Shown piece by piece: positions 36,351-49,266 of a stretch of 64,000 nt of DNA. Source of the DNA: Astrocystis sublimbata (lineage: Eukaryota > Ascomycota > Sordariomycetes > Xylariales > Xylariaceae); contig JAJNNY010000017.1 of the NCBI GenBank assembly GCA_022453515.1, forward strand, positions 248,001-312,000. The letters are read 5' to 3'. The stretch's first letter is position 1. Each line of letters starts with the position of its first letter. The notes beneath the pieces are model-generated. The model searched no databases, was not told the DNA's origin, and saw only the letters and a list, made by a program, of their open reading frames with translations. Both the position numbers and the translations under genes were made by a program.

Positions 36351-39260
36351 CAGGTACATCTAGCGTAGGGCAGGTACTTAAGTATCTGAAATAGCCCTGT
36401 GATTCTAGTCGGCCTAGCGTGGGCACTCGTTGGCGCCATGCTGGAAACACTCGAACCCACAGACAGCTACGATACCAATACCACTACTAGCTGTACCAGG
36501 CGACCAGGTCCTGCCACGCCTGCTTAGAAAGTGCACCCAGCAGCCCAGACAGCATCAATCAACGACCAGATGGAGATCCGATGGCTGATTTCAGAAAAAC
36601 AGGTGGGTACCTAACGCATTGTTTGGAGGGAGGCGAGGTACTCGCATAACATATAAAAATAGAGCGCGAAGTCATAGAAAAAGAGGATGAGAAATGGATA
36701 CATGGCCCGGCCCCAATGACCTAAGAATTCGCTGCCCCGCGAGATGGGAGCGAGAACAAACAAACAATCACCTTCTTGTGTTCCGTCCACAGCGTAAGCC
36801 GGCCACAACCTCAACTTTCCAAGTGGCATGGGTGGATGGCGAGGTTGCGCTCGAGGCTACTGCAACGATGCAGTCGCTTCGCTCAAGGTCGGCACAGTAG
36901 CGTCCGGGACGAGCAGCTGGGACTGGCTTGACCCACGATAACCACTTACACAGAGCACCAGAGCTGCCTAGGTGACCGAGCTGGGATGAGCTGGTTTGCT
37001 AAGTAGCGGCACTAGACCAGCCAGGCCAGCGTACTAAGAAGGGACTACGCAGCAACGAGCTTGGCCAGATTCTCACGGTCGGGATGAACTGACTGGGCAC
37101 TGCTGGGATTCTAGCAAGGCGGAGGAGGGGGACCCGAAGGATTGCGCAGAGAATTTTCCCCCTTCTTCAGCTTCTCGTTTCCGAGTACCCAAGTCCAAGG
37201 TAAGGGTCAGGTCCCAGCCGAGCGGTTTTAAGCCCATGATGTGTTGGCCACAAAGGTAATGTCATGGTAGTGTCGTTCTAGGCATGGGACAAGACTATCA
37301 ACGTTTCCTGGCTGGCATCCATGCTGTACGTGTAGATTTCTTGGCCACCTCCTGACATTTGTGAATAGGTAAGATACTTAAGCTACCTACCTAAATTACT
37401 CAGCTCACAAAGACAACATGGCGACGAATGTGTATGCCAGGACCTCCCTAGCAGTGCCTCTTCTTAGCAGAAGCCCTTCTGCCAACAAGTTTACAGTGTC
37501 TATCTCCCTTGACTACTTAAGTAACTACTATGCATACAGCGGGTTTGGACACACGTCCTTACATACCTACCGAGCACACTTGCGCAGCTAAGGGTTATTT
37601 CAGCCGGTCCAGAATGATCAGGTACTTGGTGTGCAAATAAGGTGATATATGGAGTAACAACTTGATTCTTCAAATATGTGCTGACTTTACTAAAAAGTCT
37701 CCGCCCTCAATGCTGCATAGTAATCATGGATAATCATAGGCTTACCAGTAACGATAACGCGCTACTGTTTTACTTCTCTCAATCTAGGTACTCATATCGT
37801 ATGCTTTTTTGTCCACCCTTTGTGCAGCCATTTCCAATCACTCAGCCATAAGTGTAGTATCCAATCTATGTATTAAAAAAAGACCCATACATCGTATGAC
37901 CTGCCCTAGCTCACGCAGTCTGCCTAAGTCACTGCCTATCTAGGTACTATAGATATCTACAACGTACTTTCATCATTCCGTCCGTTTGCTCATCGACAGC
38001 TTCAGCCCCTTTCGAGATCATGTTCATTTACAATTTGCCAATGCGACTACACTGTAGGTCGTGCTCAGCTTGGAACCTACCGAGCTGTACACTCCATCTG
38101 GCTAGATGTCTTGAAGGATTTGGCTTCCAAAGTCACGACATTGACACTACCGGTACTAGGAAATGGTTGCAGTACCGGCGATCTGCCGTTGCTAGGAAGG
38201 GCTGTGACTAAGTGTATCTGAGGACATGTACGGAGTAGAAATAAATTGGGCCAAGCTGAACCAGAAAGGAGCTACATCGCGATTCCGACGAACTGGTAGT
38301 ATATATCGTGCAGCATTAGGAGGGCCTCACGTCGTTTCGAGTATAAAGCCATTCCCCTTCCGCGATAGCGAACCCTCCAGGTTCAACTGAAACGAACTGC
38401 CTAAGATGAAGAGCACCAGTGATTCCCGATTTCCAGCGTACCCGGAGCCTTCATGACATTCGCCTTTTCTTAACGGCTGGCTTGGTAGACACCAATTTCC
38501 CCCATCTTTTCCTGCGCGGATACCCGACAAATGTATTCGACCTTTGTTGTAGGCGATGTCATGGAAAATAAAATACAGACCACCTGTCCGTGGCGCTGTA
38601 ATCGATACCTAGGTAGCTTCGACAATCGCTTTCCACACACCTGCGTTGAGGTACAATGGCAGATGAGGGGTCCTTGCCGGGACTTAAACTCCAGCCGGTT
38701 GGTCTCTCCATTTTAATATGCCACCTTCAATGGTTTCGCGGCTAGCGACACATCTGCCGTTCACTCAAAGCCACTCGGGATTTGCCTACTTTAGCGCTCG
38801 TGGTGTTGACCCGCCAATATGTGGCCAATGTGATAGCTATAGGTGCAATTTGCAGAGTTGATATGGCTTGGCCTATTCATATGACCAAGACCAGCCTCAT
38901 ATTGGAGTGCGCGGAAGGTAGAGTACCAGAAATGTAAACCGGCACATGCATACAATACTCAAGTTTTGTTATGGAGCCGGGATACATGCTTTTACCAACT
39001 TCTGAGTATCATAAAACAACAGGACGAGCCATATTCGATGCTTAAAAAGTGGTGTCACCTGTAATGGCCACTGCACCATTGAGTGCGAGGAATAGAGTTC
39101 CGAGTGATGTGTATTTTCCTATTCTATTAAGGACCTGCTGCATCATATCGAATGGCAATATCATCTCTATGTTCGAAGAATGGTTGCGAAATCGAATTTA
39201 TGGTCGACCAGAAAACTGCACAGACGGCAGTCGGTAGTGATGTAGTAAACTTCTGAGAAC

Positions 39261-40442
39261 TTAAGCCATCTCTTGGGATATGCCCAGTCGACGTGCTACT
39301 TCAACAAATCCTTCTTCGTCACGAGAAATCCACTTGCGTGATGATCATTAGTTTCCTGCTGTGACTTTCAAGAGTTGAGGTATAGGGAACAGAATATGTC
39401 CGGGCTATGATCGATGTGCAGCTTGCCCAGAAAACCCGCAACCGGATCCGAAGCACCAGACAAAAAAAAGCCCTTACCAAGTCAACCCATCGATGCGCCT
39501 CCTTCCGGCCATCATCGTCCCTTTTTATGAGTTAGAAGGCGGATAAAATGGTGATTTATATGAAAACCAGAATTATTCTGTAGCCTCTCGGGAGCCGAAA
39601 CCGCAGCACAATGGTGTGTACCAAATGTGAATATTCACTTACTGCGCCCTTGCCTCCTCGCGATCTCGCTCGACATATATTGTGCGCAAGCCGTTCGCGC
39701 GGGCTGCATGAAGATCTCCAAGATGCGCGGCCACCATGGCTACTTCGCTAGGCCGGCATTCGAGAGCATCAACCGCACCCAAGTACGTACGTGGATGCGG
39801 CTACCCGTAGTAGATCAGCCACCGTGGTACAGGTTGTAAGAGGGTTGGCTCATTGATGGTCATGGAATATAGTAGGAGGCTGCTTACTTTATACGCGCCA
39901 AAGTCCGCACTCGAGATTATGCGTCTAAAGCCGAGAGAACCATGAGTGTTCAGATCCTCGAGTAGGGAACGATTACCATTCGAGAGCGTCGAAGTCACGT
40001 ATCGCGTCCCGAGAAGCTGAATGCCCAGCGCCGAGTCGTTCCACGGAGCGAGATAGTGCCACGTGAGACTAAGCGAGCGTATTTCCTCATCTAGATATAC
40101 ACCTTCGACACGCCATTGTTGCAGCAGTGTCTGCAAACTATCATAGTGGTGCTCGTCAATGTCCTTCCATTCCGTCTCCCCTGGCACAAACGATGAGGTG
40201 AATTCGCCATACATATTCCTCCATTCTTGCGCAAATATGCCCCAGTCTTGGTCCGAGATGGCCTGGAAACGTGACCTGAGCGCCTCGGTGAGCCCGGCGA
40301 AGGGTGGCGATACAACCTTTCTTGCAGCCCTCTCGATCAATTCGCCTTGAATCGTTGTACGCCAATCCACGACAGTCCCAAAGACATCGAAGGTAAGCGC
40401 CTTTATGCCTTTGAGTGCATCCACTGACGATGATGATGGCAT
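39261..40442 (-). CDS. HAD-superfamily hydrolase, 2-haloacid dehalogenase (type II) like
   Basis: Predicted soluble haloacid dehalogenase-like hydrolase; relatives act on L-2-haloacids or small phosphorylated/haloalkyl substrates. Exons inferred (- strand): 40442-39888, 39800-39643, 39520-39478, 39332-39261, giving 275 aa. All three introns (87, 122, 145 bp) are GT-AG and phase-consistent. Joins restore family blocks: FGAYK|PHPRTYLGAVDALECRP, ARAQ|DDDGRKEAHRWVDL, and |WISRDEEGFVEVARRLG. Motif I is LTFDVFGTVVDW with nucleophile Asp19; motif II is STLSNGN; motif III Lys185 is in SSADFGAYKP; motif IV is VAAHLGDLHAAR. Reading straight through exon 1 gives a false 213-aa product. No linked pathway gene is present, so the substrate is unknown. 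Confidence 0.9.
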
Positions 40443-43400
40443 TTTGGGAGAGTTACAGATGATTTCGCACCAACACAGCTTTCAAAAGACGTTGTGTGTC
40501 ACGAATATCTATGTGTCTAGCTCAACCTAAGGGCTCCAGATGATGCAATCGTCTACTCCCCGCACACAATAATTCACCTCGGCATTAGACGTGGGTTAGA
40601 ATGGCAATGAGTTCCATTTGGACTTTCCAACTTTCACTGCCTTCAGATAGCTACTTGCTTAAGTCTCTATGCCACCCAGAACTCCGGCTGTGTAACACGT
40701 TGGTCACACTCATCTAGTACATGGTGTCCATCTGCACCGAGTAGACATCCAATCCTCGAATAACAAAGACCTATTGTGTGTGTGCTGCATGCAGCCACTT
40801 GCCCCTCTCTCGTTCCCACAAAGGTGAGGGGCAAGGCACTTGGGTAAGGAGAGAAGAGAGAGAGCTCCCCGCAATTCCTGTATACTTCCTGTAAGGGGTA
40901 ACATAGACAAGTAGACGATAAGGTGAACTAGCGGCTAGGTAAATTGCCGGCATTGCTAGCTAGGTAGGTACTTTACATTGCATTGTCTGACTATAGCTTT
41001 GACATGGCGACTTAAGGACTAAGTGGTATTCAGGGCTAGGCGCCCCTCGTACTGCTCAGGTGCAGTGGATGTCAATGTCGTGCGCAGGCAGCGCAGCTAT
41101 TCCGTTCCCACCCACGCCGTCAGTGTTACATACTTGTCTCTAGATAGGCCTCCAGGGAGATTTGAAAAGTATGGGGTCACATCTGCCGTCGCTACCTATC
41201 GCCGAGAATTATTGCAGTATCTCGATACGTTTCCGGTACCTGATTCTGCCAGGCTAATACGATACCAGACACACTTCCAGGTGTCTCGTCTGCTATTATC
41301 ACGTGGATCATTCACTGCGTCTTGTGGCTAAATATACATACGCCTATCTTGAATATGCTTATCTAGTTACCCAGGTGAGTACTCGTGGGCTTTCGATCAC
41401 ACGCCTACTATAAACCCATAAGACCGGGAATTATAAAACTCTCGCGCCGCCGATTGATAACATACATGAAGACCCTGCCTTGCAAGATCTCTGGACCCGA
41501 TCACACTAGAGTAGGTGTGACTGCACCCTCCACCACGTTCTCATCACCAGACCCTCGTACATCTTACAGAGCTTGCCGCGCCTACGGGGATATCAGCTCG
41601 GCTCACATCATACGCCGCGAAGCGAAAAGGCGGAGGCGGAGTCGGAGTTGACTCTCACCAAACAACAAGACGCGAAAGCGTACAGTCAGATCAGATGGAA
41701 CCTCGAACAAGTGAGCCCGCCATCCGCTTCTCCAACAATCCAGCTTCTAGGTATCTACCGACTTCTGGTGATTTCGACGGCCACCTCCGCTAGATCTTGG
41801 CGTTGCGTTGCAGTCTCTCTCGTATTACGCCGATTCGCCCCTTGCCACTGATTTCGTCTAACGTATCCTTCATCGTCACTCAGGAACGAGTCGAGAGGTG
41901 AGACTTATCGTAAGGCAGAACCGACATGCGAGTAGGACTTCTCGATGTGAAGGTGTGACACAAGGAAATGGCCGAGCAAGGGTGTATCTGCCTGCAAACA
42001 GAGGAACTGCATCGGCCCGCCTTACCTCACATGCCACCATCGTCCTTGGTCGTCGCGCATATCAGGTAGACGCTCAACGTCGCACGTACCGAAAACGCAA
42101 CTCGCTTGTACGCGGATTGGAGCATTTACGCAGCCTTACACAAGCGTCACGTTACATACCGGCCATTCTTCTTGGCTATCCCATCCATTCGGCATGAGTG
42201 GTGGCTACCGTGTTTGCTTTGCTTGTCGTGCGCGGTCATAATCAGAGCCTTATTCTGTTCCCCAAAGAAAATCGCCGTAAAGATTTTCCCTCTGTCATTC
42301 TGTAATCGATGTACGGCTCCAAGATTGCCGCTGACGCCCACAATCCACTCAACCGGGCCCGACTGACCCGGACCGAGACGGAGTTGCGTTGACCTATACA
42401 CCACCCGTGGGGATGCTACAATGCAGACAAGACCTAGCCCCGGACACACCACACTGATAGGGGCGCAGCAAACGACACACCTTTGGCTGTCGTACCGAGC
42501 CAACAAGTATCAGCTAGCCCTCTATGCATGGAGCGGATGCGTGAATATATGCCGGCTTGTAGAAAGACAGCAGATGCCTAACTAAGGCACCCAACGATCT
42601 TACTGTCGTACAAAGCAAGGTATTGATGTCGCATATCCGGCATTTCGACCGCGCAACCTTACCCACTAGCTTGGCGATTGTCTGCGTGCATCGTTAAACG
42701 AAAAAGCATGGTGCAGGCAAAGCTATTTGTTGTATTACCTAGGTACCTAGGTGGGTATGTTGCTTCTCATGTAGGCACTTTCTGTTGCAAAATTGTCACC
42801 CTCCATGGACAATGTGGCCGTTAACTCAGATTGCGTACCATAAGGTAAAGCTTGGTGAGTCTTGAAATCTCGATATGGGGCAGCCACATTATGTGGCTGG
42901 GCAACGATGAACGCTCAAGGTCGCAAATTTTGACGCATGGGACGATTTATCGTAATATACATGGAGTTTGAAACTCGCGTGACAAGTGAACCTCACACGT
43001 AACCTCCATGAAGTTGATGATGATCTAGTGTGGGGTGAAGTCGATCATCAGATGCTGGGCAAGAAAACTCGGGTGCCAATCGACCGGAATGGATGTGATA
43101 GGATTCTGCTGCCTAGCACTGTGAGTTTAGACGTTCTCGAATCAGTGAGATCGCATTGCGCAACCAACGCGCCAATCTTAAGACGCCTTTAACAGGGGTG
43201 AGGTGGTGGAATTAATACCAATATATCTTGAATGTAGACGTCAGGAGATCGAAAGATACGGTCCAAATGCCACCAGAGTGGTATGTCGAGTATGCCAATG
43301 AGAGGGTATGGTGGATCATCTGGGGTTTGGCACAGAGGATGTTATGGTCTCTTCCCCTATTTCCGAGAACGCTTGCGCTTGAAAACTCCATACGCAACAT

Positions 43401-43766
43401 TGACAAACTCTTCGCTGCTCTTCATGGTAACTCGATGTGCGTTGCATACAAAATTGTAGATGAAACGACTCCACTGCCTAAGAGGTACGCCAAGTGCTCT
43501 CGTCCTTATAGAGGAAAACAGATCTTAGATAGAACAAGACGAAATAAAATAACCAGAAAATATAATGGGGCACAATGGGGCACAATGGTTGCGAACTATT
43601 TTGCTTGGATGTTTCCTTCTGATGTTCTGTGTATTGCAGGTACCGTAGTCTATGACATATAGTCTGGCATTGGCGCTACACCTCTGAGCACCACAACTCA
43701 AAACGATAAGTTGCAATCCATCATCAATCCTTTTTTATTTTCCAATCCCTACACAGATGACTCGCT
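40443..43766. other. Intergenic region, no gene recognised
   Basis: About 3.3 kb between the HAD gene and threonyl-tRNA synthetase. It holds a dozen frames of 60-145 codons (largest + 43228-43662) without recognisable motifs or signal peptides. TAGGTA-type words appear at about 40957-40975 and 42738-42755; a 10-bp direct duplication AATGGGGCAC lies at 43564-43583. Confidence 0.5.
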
Positions 43767-46400
43767 TCACTCCAGGTTATTCAGCAGCCCTTGTGATTTC
43801 CTCAACTTCTCAAACTTGGCGATGGCCTCGTCTAGCGGCAAGACGACCTGCTCCGCGCTCTGTGCCTTCTCAGCAGACTCTCTGCTTCTAATAGTCACTG
43901 TGCGATCTTCTAACTCCTTTGCGCCAAGAACTAAGGGAGGGACGAGTCCCGTCAGTTTACCATCCTTCAAGAGACTGCTTGATAGTTTAATCAGATGTTC
44001 ACTCACCGATAATAAAGTTATACTGCAACAACTGCGCGCTCCGGATCTTCTTGTTCAGTGTATTGGCGCTGAGATCAACATCGGCGTGGAACTCGTTCTC
44101 ACGCAGCAGACTCTGCACCTCCTTGACGTAGTCGTACGCGCCCGTCATAACGGGGATGATCATTACTTGGCGGGGACTAATCCAGAAAGGCCACTTGCCA
44201 CCGAAATGTTCTGTGAGGATACCGATGAAGCGCTCGAAACTGCCGTAGATGGCTCGGTGGATGATGACGGGGCGGACGTGGCCTTGGCGAGTGCCACCTT
44301 CAGCATCTGTGGTGGTCGCCGCAGGGGTGCTAGATGCGTGATCGGCCGTCTGGTACGACAAATCGAATCGTTCTGGGAGCTGGAAGTCTAGCTGGATGGT
44401 CGCGCACTACAGGATATATATGTTAGTGTGGAGGAGGCAGTGCTAGAGGAAGGGTGTCAAACCTGGAAGTCACGGCCGAGAGCATCGGTAATAGTAATGT
44501 CAACTTTGGGCCCGTAGAACGCACCATCGCCAGGGTTCAGCTCCCAAGGCACCGTGGATTGGCAGAACTTGTCAAGGGCAGATGAAAGCGTCTTCTCGGC
44601 CTTGTCCCACGTCTCTACACTGCCTAAGAACTTCTCTGGGCGTGTGGACAACTTCAATTTGAACGAGAAGTCGAGTTTACCATAGACGCTGCGGAGGAAG
44701 TCAAAAACGCCTGAAACCTCATCACCGACCTGTACTACTTATTAAATTCCTATCCAGAATACACCCAAATTCGTGGTGGAAAGGGTGGATGGGTGGATGG
44801 GTACCTGGTCTTCTGTGCAAAAGATGTGGGAATCGTCTTGGACGAAACGTCTAACCCGAGTTAAGCCACCCAAAGCGCCAGACGCCTCGTTCCTGTGGAG
44901 GACTACCGTTTATGGCGGTTAGTGATGTCTATGCTCGGAACAGATAGAGCGCAAGGTGAATGGTTGCCCTTACCACCAAACTCGGCCATGCGAATAGGCA
45001 GTTCCCGGTAATTACGAGCACGGGACCCAAATATCAGACAGTGGCCTGGGCAGTTCATTGGCTTCAATGCCCAGATATCCTTCTCGACTTCGAAAGTGAA
45101 CATGTCCTCGTGGTAATCTAGTAGAGTGGTGAGCATGCAGTCCACGCACGTATTACTGCCAAGCCAACTTCGACTTACGTTCCCAATGGCCGGATTTCTT
45201 CCACAGAGACGAGTTGAACATGTTGGGGGAGTGAACCTCCTGGTAGCCTCGCTTCCAATATTCCTTCCGTATAAATGTCTGCAGGGTGTTATATATGATG
45301 CTGCCGTGGGGCAGAAAGAAACACGAGCCTGGTGAAAGGTCATGGAACATGAAAAGCTCCTGGTCCTTCCCAATTCTTCTGTGATCTCTCTTGGCGGCTT
45401 CTTCGAGGAACTTGAGGTGTTCAGAAAGCTGTTTCTTGTCGGGGAAAGATATACCGTAGACACGCTGTAACGAGTCGTTGGCAGGGTCGCCGAGGAAGTA
45501 GGATGCCGAGAGCTTGAGGATAGCAAAGGCCTTGACCTTGCTTGTATCGGTGACGTGAGGACCCCGGCACAGATCGATCAGAGGACCGCATCGATAGACG
45601 GTGGTAGATGTGCCATCGGGGATCTTGTCGCCGATGATGTGCTGCTTGTATTTATTGGATTGGAACATCTCAAGGAGCTGGGTCTTGGTAACTGTGAGCC
45701 TCTGGAAGGGCTGCTTCTCGCCGGCAATGGAGGTGGCAATGGTGGTCAGGGGACCAATGTCGTCGGCGGAGCTAACGGCAGCGCCGCCGGGAAGGGCCAT
45801 CTCGTAATAGAAGCCTGCGATTCTTCGGTCAGCGGTGTTCGCGGCCTCGGGTGTCCGCGACCAGTCGACTCACCATTTGTGGTCGGGGGGCCGACGGCGA
45901 GGTGTGCGCCGAATCTGCGTTCGGCGGCCTCTCCCAGGATCTGGTTGGAACAGTATCAGCACGAAAAGGGGGCAGTGAAAGAGGCGGAGAGAAAGGGGCC
46001 GGGTGCGGCGCACATGAGCTGACGAGTGCCAGAAGACGGTCTTTCCCTGCTCGGTGGTGAAGTCGAGGAAAGCGAGGGTGGAGTCGGTCTCGAGGGGCCG
46101 GGTCAGATCCCAGAGCTCGTCGTTGACCTTGGCGACGACGGTGCGGTCGGCCAAGCTCTTGCTGATGCCGCGCACGATCTCGAAGGGGGTGGTCTCCCAC
46201 GAGGTGCCCACGTGGACCTTGCCGTCGGGCAGAGTGATGTTGATCTGCTCGCGCGGCCTCTGGGCCAGGGTGGTCTGCTGCTCGGCCCACAGCTTGTCGA
46301 ACAGCGACAGACGCTGCTCGAGGAAGCTGGGCGCGGGTCGGAGCTCGAGGTCGCGGGATGCGCCGCCCTCGGGCTTGGACTTGGCCTTTTTGGACGACAT
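43767..46400 (-). CDS. THS1: Threonyl-tRNA synthetase
   Basis: Class II aminoacyl-tRNA synthetase charging tRNA-Thr. Eight exons inferred (- strand): 46400-46014, 45940-45874, 45814-45179, 45117-44974, 44902-44805, 44729-44463, 44406-44007, 43930-43767, giving 720 aa with all phases consistent. The TGS domain lies at about 50-115 ([20 protein letters not shown]). The second additional domain follows ([16 protein letters not shown] ... [10 protein letters not shown]). Motif 2/3 core: KPMNCPGHC with zinc ligand Cys386, [31 protein letters not shown] with His583. The anticodon-binding domain ends at 720. A 19-residue Ser/Thr/Ala-rich insert (about 556-574) precedes motif 3. An in-frame upstream ATG at 46640 would add 80 residues and could give a second isoform. 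Intron 6 has a weak donor (GTTTGA). Confidence 0.95.
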
Positions 46401-47862
46401 GGCGATGTCGACGGCGAGGGCGAGGGCGAGGGCGAGGGTGATGGTGATGGCAGCTGGAGCTGGGCCTGTTGCGCTCAGATGTATGTGTATGTCCTCGTCT
46501 GGGTCGGGTGGACTGGTTGCGCTAGGGTGGGCAGCAGTGGGCAGCAGTTGACAGACTGCCTGGATTGGGCAAGTGTCGACGGACGGAAGGTTTGCGTGCG
46601 CGTCCGGCAAAATGAAGAATATATCGGCCGTTCGATGCACGCAGTGGTGGTAGTTGTGGTGATGGTGGGGTGAGGGGCACCAGCAGCCCGAGCCAGCACC
46701 GAGGTGGGGTTGGCTTCCTCGAATCTCTTACCTTAGCTACCTAGCGCCTAGGTACCTGCCCGTGAGTCAGACTCGTCTAGGTAGGTGCCTCTAGGTAGGT
46801 AGATGACTCGAGCGTTGCTGTCGTTGTCGGATGCTATAGCGCTTCGTGACACATTCTCAATCGGAGGGCCCCAAAGAAACAGGCCCGACGGGATTAAGTC
46901 AGAAGTGAAATAAATTATAACGGATGTTGAGCAGCTTATCAGCTTACCCTGCCTTTAAGTATCTCTCCACATACAACCTTGGAAGTCCGTTTTGTGCCCC
47001 TATAAAATCATATTATATTATCGTCATATAGTCTCAAACTGTAAAGTGTCCGCATACTACCCAAGATAGGTAGGTAGCCAGGTAATGTGCAATTAGTTCC
47101 TGTGGGAATTGTCAAATAAACAACTGAGATCGCGCTATCTACTGTAGCTACTGAGGTAAAGCCTGCCTATTCAAAATGCCAGCTTATTGACAGCAAGAGG
47201 GATCGGTGTCACTCACGTCAGATTGTAGTAGAGTCATTATGAGATACCCCATACAGGCATTTTATTCTTCTCACAAAATCGGCGCACATGGTGTGTTAGT
47301 CACAGATATTTGGCCTGATGACGATCCTAGTATGTACAAGTTGACATTCGCTATATCATCTGCAAGGGCATTGTGCCGAGCAGGTGCGGGAGGCGGAGCC
47401 TCTGAGAATATGAGTACCTACGGAACACCTCATCCCAAAAATAGAAATAAAAGAGATTGTTCGGCAAAGCAACATAATTCGATCATAATCGAAGCCGGGA
47501 TACCGATGAGACTTCGGTCGCTTGCCGCTCTGGATATCAAACAGGACTTGGGTAGCCGAGGCATATGAATCTGTGGAATGTCTCTCGTGACAATGTGTGT
47601 CAGGCGCGCCCAATAAAGGCAAATGGGTGATATAATGAGACGCCGTAGAAGTCTAACCGAGATAAGTTTCATCCAAAATCAACAGAAAATACAACTTTGT
47701 CCTCACGTGATGGTATATCGGCCATATAACACAGTAGCAAAGGTCAGAAAATAAAAACAACAGTCCGATCCAGTCCGGTCCTTCCTGTTGCTCCTCGCAT
47801 GCCCCCATATCTCATCAAGGAAAATTCGCACAAAATGTAAAACACCTTCGCAACCCACTCAT
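46401..47862. other. Intergenic region upstream of ThrRS
   Basis: About 1.46 kb. 46401-46640 is open in frame with ThrRS (possible leader). 46735-46805 and 47065-47085 carry TAGGTA/CCTAGG words. The rest is AT-rich 3' flank of the OPY2-like gene; a 120-codon frame at 47206-47568 has no recognisable features. Confidence 0.5.
46413..46436. repeat. (GGCGAG)x4 hexanucleotide repeat in ThrRS leader
   Basis: Four perfect GGCGAG copies immediately upstream of the ThrRS start chosen here; read on the minus strand they would encode alternating Leu-Ala in the possible N-terminal extension. Confidence 0.88.
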
Positions 47863-49266
47863 CTATTCCCTTACTGCGTTCTCGTCACCAAACGGGCTGC
47901 TGTTTCTGATGGCACCCGATGTATGCCGGTGTGGGTCAATTTGCGACGCACGCCGTGTCGACTCTTCGATTACGGCGCTGAGTGAGCTATTCCTCGTCAT
48001 AGGACTCTTCATCGAAGTCTTCGTCGAGGGAGGGTCGGAGAAAGGCCCTTGGTCGCTGATGGATGTGTCATCTTCGATGGGTGTCACGGCAGCCGATTCA
48101 GGCTCTTTGCCGGCGCCGCCGGCGGCTTCCGTGCTCAAATGAACCAGAGGCCCAGGGCTTTCGAGTTCTGCAATGGGCTGTGATGATAAGCTCGATTTGG
48201 TCGAGGACGCCTTGCTCTCGACGATCTTGGGTGCCGTGCCCACACGCACAATTTGCGGCCGTACTGTTGTTGCAGTGGATGTGCTGGCATTCTTGAAGAA
48301 TGTGGAACCGATGCTGAAGGCAGGCGAAGGAGGCGGCCGGTCGTATTTCTCCAAATTGACGGACGGAACAGGCGGCGTAGAGTCGTCACTGTTGGTACTC
48401 GCGGCACGAGATTTCACGCTGACCAGGGATGGTTTCAAGAAGTTACCCTTCTGAGCTGGTACAGGTGACACAACCAAATTTTTGCCGTAGATGGTGGAGG
48501 CCACGCTGGAGCGAGGGGCGTACGATGTACGGGCGTAGGACGTTCGGTCTGTGTAGTTGGAGATACCCGAGTATGTCGAGTCACGGAGGTCTCCTGGCAC
48601 GAAGAAATGCTGATCCTCGTAGGGCGATGAAGCGGCACTCTCGGCATGGGCGATGGGGATCGGTGGAACAGGAGGAACGAGCAACGTGGGAGAGGTCGGT
48701 GTCGCTCTGTTGGTGACGCCTGGGATGTAGGCGATCTGGATAATGTTCGAAGCGCGGGTTAGGACTGTCGAAGCGATCGAATGAACGGTGTGTGTCGATT
48801 CCCTCTGTGACCTCCTCGAGGCAACATCGTTTTCCATATGTTCTTTTGTGCTTTCTCCTGCCCCTTGCCACTGTTCCGCGTAGCTTGCCCTCTTGTTCTT
48901 GATGCAGAACCTCCACAATAGATAGGTAAGCGCTGCGATCAGAACCAGACCTCCTATTACCCCACCAGCAATGGCTCCAGCATTGGGTCCAGAACTACCC
49001 TTGGCCGAGGCCTTGGTAGGATCCGGCAGGCATACATTCTGTGAACACTGAGTACACGTCTGAGCAATGTTCACGCAGCTTTCGTCAGACGCGCACGAGG
49101 GACAGTCGGGGGGCGAATCCGGACACAGAACACAGCCTTGCTGTCGCTTGACTAGCGAGGAGCTGATATCCTCATCTAAAAGTCCGAATTAGTTTCAACA
49201 CATTTGAGGTGCGGAAGCGGTAGACCTACCGACTTGGAAGCCAACGAAGCCAGGTATACCTGCCAT
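47863..49266 (-). CDS. OPY2: Opy2-like single-pass membrane anchor (HOG pathway)
   Basis: Predicted plasma-membrane anchor that in yeast recruits Ste50/Ste11 to the Sho1 branch of the HOG MAPK pathway. Exons inferred (- strand): 49266-49230 and 49175-47863, giving 449 aa; the intron is 54 bp. The short extracellular N-domain carries eight cysteines (27, 30, 37, 40, 46, 53, 56, 61) in the CxxCPDSPPDCPSC pattern characteristic of the Opy2 N-terminal domain. One transmembrane helix spans about 78-101 (GAIAGGVIGGLVLIAALTYL), followed by basic RFCIKNKR. The cytosolic tail of about 345 residues is Ser/Thr/Pro-rich and probably disordered, with PPVPPIP and PPPSP segments that could bind SH3 domains. 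There is no cleavable signal peptide, as expected for this anchor type. Alternative: an unrelated Cys-rich single-pass sensor. Confidence 0.75.

Larger units (their letters stand above)
34828..39260. other. Intergenic region rich in simple repeats
   Basis: About 4.4 kb. 34.83-35.45 kb is the presumed promoter/5' leader of ras-2, with trinucleotide repeats. 35.45-36.40 kb is dense in TAGGTA/TACCTA words. 36.4-39.2 kb has only short frames and no recognisable domain. Confidence 0.55.
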
